From Rallus limicola (Eukaryota > Chordata > Aves > Gruiformes > Rallidae): a stretch of DNA of 64,000 nt. The notes beneath the pieces are model-generated. The model did not search any database, was not told the origin of the DNA, and worked only from the letters and a program-made list of their open reading frames with translations. The translations under genes were made by a program, and so were the position numbers. Location: the NCBI GenBank assembly GCA_022605955.1, contig JAKCOZ010000008.1:37116547-37180546 (forward strand), given 5' to 3'. Shown here piece after piece: positions 54,101 to 64,000 of this stretch. Each line of letters opens with the position of its first letter. Position 1 is the stretch's first letter.

Positions 54101-57038
54101 TGGTTGGACTGGTCCGACAGTGATATTGGCCCCATTGGCCAGAGCTCTTGGTCAATGACCTATGCAGAGTGTGGATGCTCTAGATTTGATGCTAAAAGAC
54201 AGTGGTATCTTGAGCTTTCTGCAGCTCCTAAAAATCTCAAGAGATGGATTGAGGGCAGGTTCAAGCTGAATTTCTGGTTCATGGTTCAAGCCATGAAGTT
54301 TTAAAACTGTCTAACAAGAGTAAGAAAAATAAACACCGGGAAAGGTCTTTCTGTAAGGAGTATTTCCAAGAAAGCTTTTTAATTTTTCTACTTGTTTTCA
54401 AGCTGAAAAAGCCTCCTATTATCACTGACTGTTCCAGCAACCGCAGCAGCACAAGGGTACCAAAACAGACGGGGCTCTGAGCAGCTCGTTCCCTTTGAAA
54501 CACAGCACTGTATAATCCTGCTCTGAGCAAGTTTAGACAGCATGGTGGGAAAAACACCGCTGGTTGCTGGCACCTTGCCTAATGTAAGCATTCCTGCTGT
54601 TACCCTCAAAAACACTGAGAATTTTTTTTCTTTTTTTTTTTTTTCCTTTTTTTTTTTTTCCAGGGACAAGTTCTGTACAGAGAACTAAAAAAACTTCTCT
54701 CTGGGTTTCACTGCATTGGAAAAAAAATTCACAAGTATCTGAGTTTCCAAAATAAGAAATGAATTTTAATTTCCATCCAACTGCAACATGGTTGCTTTAG
54801 TATTTTCTGTTGCTGCAACCATTGTCTCAGAATAAGCTGTAGAGAGATAAACCAAGTAAGATGAAAGCACACAATCCCAGAAAGAGAAGGGCTGTGCATG
54901 TGCAGATAGTGTGGAGAAAGAAGAATCAGCATGACCTTTATGGACGGGCATAAAAGAGATGAGCATCAGTCCTTGGAATTAGTGAATCACCCTGGGCTCA
55001 CTAGTGTCCATCATCGTGATATCTGAATACTTGGGCAGAGGTCAATGATCAAAGCAGGCACGTTCAAGGAGGGAAGGAAAAAAAAAAAAGACTGCAAAGT
55101 GCAGTAAAAATGCTAGAGTTTGCTGAAGACCAGATTTAAACCTCATTGAACACCTAAGCTTTGCTACAGACAAAAATGAAGGAACCCAGAATTTCTGTTT
55201 GAAAGCTGACACTTGAAAAGCACCTGGACCCAAAGGAAGGGAACGTAAAATCCAGAATTACCCAAATAATTTAACTCTGATGCATTGTAACCGTCTGAGA
55301 ATAGCTACTGCAGGAGGATCCTCCTCCTTCCTTTCACAGTGAGCTTGGGATTTCCAAAAGGAATATATGGTTCTCCCACGATTATCTTTGCAGTCTTCAG
55401 TACCCCATTTTCAATAAGTCACCTGCTGCATCTCAAACACTTGATCAAAGTTGCCAAGGTGAAGCATGCATCTCTCAGAACCATCTTCCTTTTACTGTTT
55501 AATTTGGATTTGTGGTCTTCAAAACAGCAGTAATCCTCTGAGGGCTTAAGTCTACGCTTATGGCGAGTGTGGAGGAAGAAAAAAAAAATCAAAAAGGAAA
55601 TCTGTTAGGTTATTGGATGGATTTGTAGACACGTGCTGGAGAACAAGGAAATAAGCCTTTTCCTAAGGAAAGGTTGAATTATTGAACTGAAAACTGCTTT
55701 GAGTTGCGAGAATGATGTGAAAATACTACGTCCTATGACATGGAAAAAAAAAAAGCCCGTAAGAGCCTGAAGCATCTCAGACACTTGCCCCACCAGCAGC
55801 CAACTGGCTTGTGATATAGGCTGGACCCAGACTGGAGCACTTCCCATTGTTCAACTTCACAGTGACCTCAGTGAGATGGACACTACCTGCCTGCTCAACC
55901 AAAAAACACACCAGCCGCAACTTCTGGCGTGCACCAACATGAGTACTGGAGAATACAGTCAGGCTGTCACTAAGAAACACTGCCAGTGCCCACTCACCAG
56001 AGAGTGGAAAATGCAATCCCCAGCCTTCGTTAGTCTTTCTAGAAACTCCTTTGTGGGAATCTGCAATCATCAATACTTTTTCTGAGATGCCCTTCTTCTA
56101 AAAGGACAGGGAACTCGAGCATGCTTCATTGCTTTCTCCTCCAGCTACCGCTGACAGATGAGGCTGACTGTCCTGTCAGCCATCCCCTCCCAACCTTGCT
56201 AAGGATTCAAGGACCAGCAAGATGGGTTATCCGCTGAAAGATGCCCAGAGTTCCTCTCACATGTGGCAAGAACACACCGTAGAAAGCTTTGATTACGTTC
56301 TTGTGGCCAATTGCTGTTTTTCACTGGGTTGTGCTTTACAAGAGATGTTATAAAGATTTTAACAAGCCCTGTGGCCCACCCAAGACTGAAATCCAGAAGA
56401 GAGTGCCCATCAAAAGACGTGTTAGAAGAGACAGGTCAAAGGAAGCTGATGTGCTACTGTAGAGATACAAGGGCTGTAAAAGCAGATGTGGGCACTCAAG
56501 CTGCTTTTAAGGCCCTCTGTGCATCACTGAGTGCTGCTTGCCAGCCGGTTCTTGCCCTTCTGGAAGCAAATTTATCCGACTTATATGGGAGAGGACTGTT
56601 TTTCTGAGTTATTGCAGAACAATTTCAGACTAACAAGTTAAGATGCTGGAAGATGAGAAGTGCAAGAGAAAACAGTGAAGGATGATGAAGGACCACCTAC
56701 TCCCTGCTCCCATCAGAAGAGAGATTTCAGGGGCAAGATGCACGACGACTGCAGATTCCCCATTGCTCGCTGCAGGTCAGAAGTCCACGCTTGCAGACCA
56801 GGACCACACAGGCTCCTTCTCCACTGACTTGTGAAAATAAATCACCCCAGGAGAAAGAAAACATACACGTATTAACTACTTAGAAAGAGATTTTTTTCAA
56901 AGGCTCTTGATATCCAGCTGGTCTTGATTCATATTGACTTCCAACAAAATGGTCTTGGACCAATGGTGAGTGCTCTGAAAAACCCTCTCTATAATTTGCC
57001 ATTGAGGTATGAAAATAAGTGGTGTAAGAGAGATTGTT

Positions 57039-57060
57039 AAAAAAAAAAAAAAAAAAAAAA
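57039..57060 (+). repeat. Poly-A run (22 A)
   Basis: Uninterrupted A-run. No gene-like or CR1-like sequence precedes it, so I do not read it as a retroposed tail. Confidence 0.93.
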
Positions 57061-58332
57061 GGCCAAAAAAACCCCTACAACAAATTAAAAATGAAAGGTT
57101 AAAATAAAATTTGGCTTCAGGCCATATACTAGGGGGAAACTAACAGTAAAGATAGTTAAATGACTGGAAAGAGAACGCAACAGGAGCTATTATGAGAAAA
57201 AGCTGATGGGATTTTAAAGAAAGGATTTGTATAGATAGCTGGGGAAATAAATTCTGTATGTGAAAGAAGTGCAATTGAGAAATTAAATAAATGGAAAATA
57301 AGGATGACTAAGTAGTAGTTAACATGCCCCTTCTCAGTTGTATACTATTATCACATCTATTTTTAATGTCTCCTCAGCTGTCCGCAATTGTCATCCTTTT
57401 TTCAGAACCTGTTCCAACACTCTTTGATACTGAATTAGCTGTTTTTTTACTCTCCAATGCTTACAACCACATCTTTTTCTTACTCAACACTCCTCTTTTC
57501 CGACAACGTTATTCCATTGTCTCCGTTTTTCATCTCTCCTTATATGTTGACTCCCCAGTTTCTGAGCTTTCCAACCACCCTTGTTCATTTTTTTTTTTTT
57601 GTAATTTTTTTTTTCTGGAGCTCTTTTGGTTGAATCCTAGCATGTTTCTTTTCTTCTTTTCTAAAGCTACAAGCATGTTTTATAGGCTATCTGGCTACTG
57701 TACACATTGTTACCCCTTCAGAAGGGCATTGAACAGCTATAGCAGTGTTCACGTTGGAAACAGTAAGCTAAACTAACGGAAAAAAAAAAGAAGTTCTTTC
57801 TGGCTTTTACTTTCTGGTTCTTAAAAAAGAACCCAAACATTTAAACTCTCCCCTTTTCCTTTTTATCCTCAAAGAACACAATCTTTCCACAAGCAGCTGA
57901 ATATTCAAACAGTAACAGGCATCAGAAGTGTTCATGATTCTAGAGCTTGGGATGTGTCTAAGCAGAAGATGCACGACCAGATTTAATAATTCTGATGAAG
58001 CACACAAGTTCTAACGTGATCCATGGGGCTACTGAGTGAACCTGACTTTCTCTTTCTTCTTTACCTTACAAGTATACCTGTACCTTACCCGTAGGGCTAA
58101 CGATGCTCTGTATTAACTCAGAACACTTTTACTCATTTAAAGAAAAAAACAGTTCTAAACACATCTCAGTCGAATTCACCATTGTGTGATGCTCCAGGTC
58201 ATTCAGCTTCGGTATTAAGAGATCAGTCTTTAATTTCCCTACTTTAGCACAATTCCCTTTATCTTCCGTATGGCAAAGCCAATGATGCAGTTGAGTTCTA
58301 CCTAACACCGCTCTTTGGACTAAGACTTTTCA

Positions 58333-58578
<246 letters not shown>

Positions 58579-60959
58579 TTAACCATTGCTTGAATCCAAG
58601 ATACAACCCCCTGCAGCCTGGTAGCAGCTAACTTTTGGAGCTCACTGAGTTGCATCCAAACAATATCCATTCTTTTTCATAAGGGTGTAAAAAAGCAACT
58701 TGGCTGAAGTTCCTATTCAAGTCCTGTTAAATCAACAGGACTCCGCATCAATTTTAGAAGCTGGCCAGCTGGAATGCCCAAGAAAACAATGGGAAACCAT
58801 TTTATTACTTCCAATTGCTGTCTCTTACAAAGATCTCATAGATCCTCAAATTAACGTCTGTAACGCTAGGACATTTTAATACATAACGGAATGGAGAGAC
58901 CCTAACATCCTCTGAATGCTATCTGCTTTCATTAATATTAGAGAGAGACTCAAGAAAAGGTGGTGATGACAATAAAGGTGGGAAAACAAGGTGACTAATA
59001 TATGCCTGGTACAATTAATATTGTGTGACAAAGGGTCACTTGCTACCTGCTCCCCATGAAAAAATACCATCCCGTGTTTAGTTTCCCACTGTATTAGCTA
59101 TGGTAGTGTAACATGCCACAATTTTAAGAACTAATGACAGAGTAATTTTCTCCCCTCCCCCGCCAATTAGCTCGCTCAACCGAATCAAAATTAAAGGTCA
59201 ATGACGCCCCCTTCTTGTAAGGAGACCCATGGTCTCTTCCCTGGTCCACGTAATGGTTTGTAATACACAAATGCCTTTTCCTTGAGTAGCTCTTCTGTTT
59301 TTCAGTCCAGGTAATCTAAACAGAATTTAGGAAAAGCTGAGGAAATTACGCCATACTTGAAATTTCACTCTCCATCTAGGTCCTATCGTACAGCAAACGC
59401 TCAAGGAACCTTAATCCAGTAAGGTTGGTAATATAATTTTTAGTTGAATTGCAACTAATCTTTTAGTTATGAATAGTGGTAAGTGCATTTCTGTTTTGTT
59501 GGTTTGGATTTGGTTTTAATTATAAACTTGAACATCCTAGACTTGACTGAAAATGCATTCTAGTATGTACCGTGAAGCTGACGCAAAGGTTGGTTAGATA
59601 CCACATTGCACTTAAGCGCAAAACCAGGCTTGAATTTAGGATGAATGAGTACATCAGAAAAATATAAAGTCAGAGACTACTTAAAGAGTAAGTTTTGATT
59701 TTCAGAGTAGTTAAATTTCCCTAAAACTGCCTATATGAAAAGAAGACTTATTTTTTATTTCTCCCCCCCCAATAAAGTTTACTTACTAATTACCCGCTAA
59801 GCACAGTTGTGCTGCAAGTTATTAGTGGGGGATAAATTATGCAGCTAATTGCCTGGCAATAATGACCAAATCAAACATAAGCTTTACATTAAGGATTTCT
59901 GTTCTCTTCCTCACGTCCACTATTTTGAAGCCAATCAAGTATTTAATCACAGAAGGAAAACAGGGGCATGTATCTTCTCTATATCCATATAGGAGGATCT
60001 TAAGTATTTGACCCAGAAATGCTCAAAACATCTGTCCTGGCAAGGGTGCGCTGTCTCTCCACGTGAAGAAGGTGGCAAACCCCCATGAGAATCCGTGCCA
60101 GTGCTGAGCATGCTCCCGGCAAAGGGAAAACAGATACCTTTGGCTCCTTGATGCCAAAGGAAGATGCGGAAGAAGATGCCAGCAGTAGAGGCACGGCCAA
60201 GGATGCAAGCTGGTTACTACTGGGTCTAAGCATTCACATCTAGTTTGAGACTTAAAAAGGTTTCCTACTTTGAGTACTTAAAAAGAAGAAAAAACCCCAA
60301 CACACAGACACTCCCCTTCCACTTCCTTTGCAGCAAGGACCTGAAAATTGCCATGTTGCGCCAAGCCAGGTGCAGAGCCAGGCACTGGCAAGGACCAGGG
60401 CACCAAAAAACCATGTCTCAGATTTTCATTCGCTTGCAAAAATCCTGAAAATTCATAAACATCAAGGAATAAAATCCCAGAGAGCCAAGAAGGCTTATTC
60501 ACATCTAACACAATCTTTCAAACTGTTTCCCTTTTACACCATAGAAAACACGAGGCAAGTGGCATACAGACAGGCCTCTTCCCAGCTTTTACTTTAAAAA
60601 GAATCATCCCATTTTACTCACTCTAAAAAAAAAATAAAAATCCACAAAAAAACCAGCTCTGCCATCCTCTCCCAAAGCTTGTTTCCAAACATCCACAGTG
60701 CAGAGATGCATGCCAAAGTGCTGTGGTCCCCGAGGCAGCCATACGAAGCTGCAGCCATCGATACGTGCCACTCCATTTTCGACGATGCCCCAAACTCGTA
60801 AAATGGGGAAGAAAACACACCCTGATGTAGAATGTATTTTTCCAGCATGATCCCTGTTCAAAAATGTTAAGGTAGATCTATACACTCAACTGTGCCTTAG
60901 TCTTATTTCCAGGCTATAAACTGCACCAACAAAACCTGCTCATGAGCTCTGAAAAATGA

Positions 60960-61200
60960 GGAACGTACAGTTCGACTACTCACGTCGGGGAGCTGAAGAA
61001 TTAACCTCCTATGGTAAATCCTCGTTATCCGCAGCCCTTTCCAGGTAATAACCTGCCGTCCTTGGGTCAAACGGCTCTGAAGCGAAGAGCCCGACACTTT
61101 CCCTCCCCCTCAACCAGAAAAGAAACGCGACTCGCTCCTAAACGGGTGCCGAGCTGATATTGTTGGTGTATTAATGCCCCGTATTCCCGGTTTCGGAGAC
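60960..61200. promoter_or_regulatory. CpG-enriched intronic segment
   Basis: About 18 CpGs in 240 bp, including CACGTCGG and AAACGCGACTCGC. It is followed within 300 bp by AT-rich, conserved-looking sequence. No coding content is recognised. Confidence 0.3.
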
Positions 61201-61501
61201 CACCCTTTGAAGATGGAAGTTATTTAACATTCTCCCAGTTTAAAATATGAGCAATCAAAAGGCGCTAGGCTTACACGCTGTGCTTTCCCATTTCCCACTA
61301 CTTCTCTTGCCTGACAAGGTATTCTTCAAATTGAAAAGAGGGCTCCTGAAAGCCCGGCTTCGGAAAACTGTAAATGAGTTCAGGCTTCAGCCCGCTGAAT
61401 GCAATTTCATACTCCTGACTGAATACAAATAATGCATTTTATTTTGTATCAATTACCACGCCTGAGAACAGACGACCACTGCCGGCGCTATTAAATATAT
61501 T

Positions 61502-61550
61502 AAAAAAAAAAAAAAAGCCAAAAAAAAAAAAGCCAAAAAAAAAAAAAGCC
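61502..61550 (+). repeat. A-run plus GCC tandem units, three copies
   Basis: Three successive A-runs of about 11 to 15, each followed by GCC. Confidence 0.88.
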
Positions 61551-62830
61551 AGGGAAAAAGGCATGCCAAATTAAAAAAGCAAGCGCCTCATTACTTCACA
61601 TCTAAACCAGCTTTGACAGAGGCACTGCAACTCATAAGATGCGTTTCACTGGGCTGGGATGGGCTGTTTTGCAGCCATCCTGTGCATTCAATGTCAGCCA
61701 TTAGTTCTTCCCAATCGGGCATCAATGTTCAACGCACACCCGAAAAAATATATAATACTAGTAATAATAATAACAATCTGCAGCCTCTCCGAGCTTCAAT
61801 ACTTGAAGTATGAGTCAAAGAAGCAGTTTCACTTTTCACTCGGGGAGCTGACAAGCATGACTAGAGGGGGAATAAAATAACATTCAGTTCGCATAAATAT
61901 CAAGCGGGCTGCTTGAGACTGATGGGCCAGGAATGTATTCTTAGCCATCATTCTGGCAGACAGGCCCAAGGACACTCATAACTTATTTTACAATCATTTA
62001 GTTTCAGCTCAAGTGGAAAACGTGACAACTTATCTCTGCTGACAAGATGCCATATCGAACCTTACAATTAACTCTCCCACGATTATCTGCCCAGCCCATC
62101 ATTAGCTTCGCAGTTTTTTGATGGACTGTACGGGCAGCTTTCCTTGATGATGGTCATCATTTGCAGGATGTATATCTATATTATACCACATTAAGGACAA
62201 AACTCTCCCCTTGCCACGTAGCTGGGGTTGTCCTCGCCAGCACATCCTCTCTCCTGCAACTGATGGGCCACGTTTGTAAATGACGTGGAGGAAGACGCTG
62301 CTGAAAAACACCTTCTCCTCCAAAATGGAGCTCCATCACTGCGCTCCCACCTGTGCCTGTGACCTACAGAAGCAGACTAGAGATGCAAACAGCCAGCCTT
62401 TCCCCCTTCCCTCTCTCCCCAGGGCAACCATTAACCTCACATAGTTGTATGTGAAAGCTGATGTATATCCTCATGCTTTACCTCTGCAAGCTCACAACGC
62501 CATAAGGAGGAAGATGTGAATTTCACACGCGTGTTCAGCGACTTTCCATACCGACAAAACCCTGTATGTCACCTTGCAAGGTGACTTTCTAGTTTTGCAA
62601 GTCAGGAAATATTATTGCCAAGCTCATACCAAGGGATGGGAGAGCTTCTGTGCAACCCAGTATGACAAAGATAGGAGCTCGTTACAGAAAAAGTAGCAAA
62701 ACAGTAAACCCAGAGTATGCTGTGGGCAACTTTACATTTATGCAAGTTAACTAAGGCCATTTTAAAATACGCAGAAGCTTGGCCCATGCTCCGGAGCAAC
62801 ATGTGACACTTGGTAACCAAACCCCTGAAG

Positions 62831-62862
62831 TTTGATATTCCATCAAGGGATGGAATATCAAA
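62831..62862. repeat. Perfect 14-bp hairpin with 4-nt loop
   Basis: TTTGATATTCCATC (62831-62844) pairs with GATGGAATATCAAA (62849-62862) around the loop AAGG, with no mismatch. Flanking bases do not extend the stem. Confidence 0.93.
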
Positions 62863-64000
62863 AACCCTAATCAACTGCATGACACATGGCATAAGACAAA
62901 AGTTCTGCTTGGTCAAATCTGACCCTCCTCTGCAGAAAAGCATTAAAAAAAACCCCAATGCAGCTTTTACTTTTAGCAAGCAAGTCCCATGCCTGCCACT
63001 CCCCTAGATGCATTTTGTAATTACAGTCGTTAGGAGAAATTCACTTTGGTTATGACAAAGGGGTGGAAAGGATGAAGTACGTTGTCGACAACCACAACCC
63101 AGAGTTACGAGATGGAACATTAAAGGAAAAAGGAAACCAAGCAATCCTCCTCAGAAGAGTCTCAGGGGCTGTGCTGTTGTACTGTGTGTTATTTGCCATT
63201 TGACAGGCTTACATTTGATACCCTCTTGCAGTACTATGCTTGCAAAACCCACACATGTCCCACTTCTTATCTCTTTATAGTTTTATTATCTGGATGCTGC
63301 ATGTCCTCCAGAAACCAATCTCAAAGACAAGTCCCTCTGTGCCCTCTAAGGACGTGAGAGAAAGCCCTCCTTGATTTGAAAAGGGGGAGAAATCCAACTC
63401 AAACCTGGCCTCGACGGCCCTGGCATGGGATACAACTGACCTGCATTCCCCAACTCCCAAGCATCTGCTCAGAGCGCGCCTGAGATCTGGACTGAAACCA
63501 CTTCACCTGCAGAGCAGAGCTGGGGAAGATACCAACAGAGGAAATCAAGGAGAAGAACTAAACTGGGCACAGCACGTAGGGGCCAAGTGCACCAGGCCAG
63601 GGTACAAGGACTGGGGGTGCAGAAAGCATGAGGAAAAGACGTAATGTACAAGGTACGGGAATAGCACAGCACAAAGGCTGAGGTACAAAAATCCGAGTGC
63701 GGAGCTTCGTCTTTGGCCCACGGTTCCTATTCTCTCTCATACACACACAACCCTCTCTCCTGTGTAACCATTTGCAGCGGAAACAAGGATATTCTGACCT
63801 CTTCTATCTTCGTGTCTTTTGATTTATTTCGTATTTTTGTCAAATCACCTATTTACAAAAACTTGAAACAAACTCAACAGGTGACGCTATTCTCCGCAGA
63901 CCAAAGTCCAGCTTGATCTGGTTTACATTTTTCTTGCATCTTCTTGTTAAATTTTTCCAACAGGCTTTCAAAGTGAAATTAGACTTTTTTGTCAAGCCCA

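Noticed and set aside
57039..57060. Poly-A run as the tail of a processed pseudogene
   Set aside because: No gene-like sequence, target-site duplication or polyadenylation signal precedes it in a convincing position.
57324..57776. 150-codon open frame rich in Phe and Leu, plus strand
   Set aside because: Its hydrophobic look comes from T-rich DNA including poly-T runs. No homologue or splice context.
62831..62862. Hairpin as a microRNA precursor
   Set aside because: The stem is 14 bp and flanks do not extend it. A pre-miRNA needs a stem of about 25 bp or more.

Overview
This window is intronic and exonic DNA from a vertebrate nuclear genome, most likely a bird (a sauropsid at minimum). Three 5'-truncated CR1 LINE copies are the only transposons I recognise. 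There are no Alu, B1 or L1 sequences, no operons and no ribosome-binding sites. The coding content is a set of short exons with canonical GT..AG borders, separated by kilobases of AT-rich intron with poly-A/T runs and microsatellites.

One gene is supported: AGAP1 (ArfGAP with GTPase-like, split PH, ArfGAP and ankyrin domains), on the minus strand, so its 5' end lies to the right. Four internal coding exons are visible, in transcript order: 58526-58365 (162 nt, 54 codons, the Ser/Pro- and Lys/Arg-rich insert inside the split PH domain), 15841-15687 (155 nt, C-terminal half of the PH domain), 13334-13244 (91 nt, first half of the ArfGAP zinc finger) and 8066-7844 (223 nt, second half of the zinc finger with the catalytic-arginine motif). 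Reading frames join across all three introns (phases 1, 0 and 1), giving one continuous 631-nt coding segment. The GTPase-like domain and first PH half must lie beyond 64000. The ankyrin repeats and C terminus must lie left of position 1.

Layout from left to right: 1-7843 intron, with a CpG-rich, homeodomain-motif-rich block near 680-1420; 7844-8066 exon; 8067-13243 intron with a 17-bp minisatellite and a CR1 copy; 13244-13334 exon; 13335-15686 intron; 15687-15841 exon; 15842-58364 one 42.5-kb intron with two CR1 fragments, a CpG-dense segment near 18050-18485 and many homopolymer tracts; 58365-58526 exon; 58527-64000 intron.

I found no RNA genes, CRISPR arrays or second confident gene. The most interesting leads are the frame-neutral exon inserted in the PH domain, a possible plus-strand exon at 45016-45181, CpG-dense intronic islands that may be regulatory, and several perfect short hairpins. 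I do not see convincing evidence of a new biological system.
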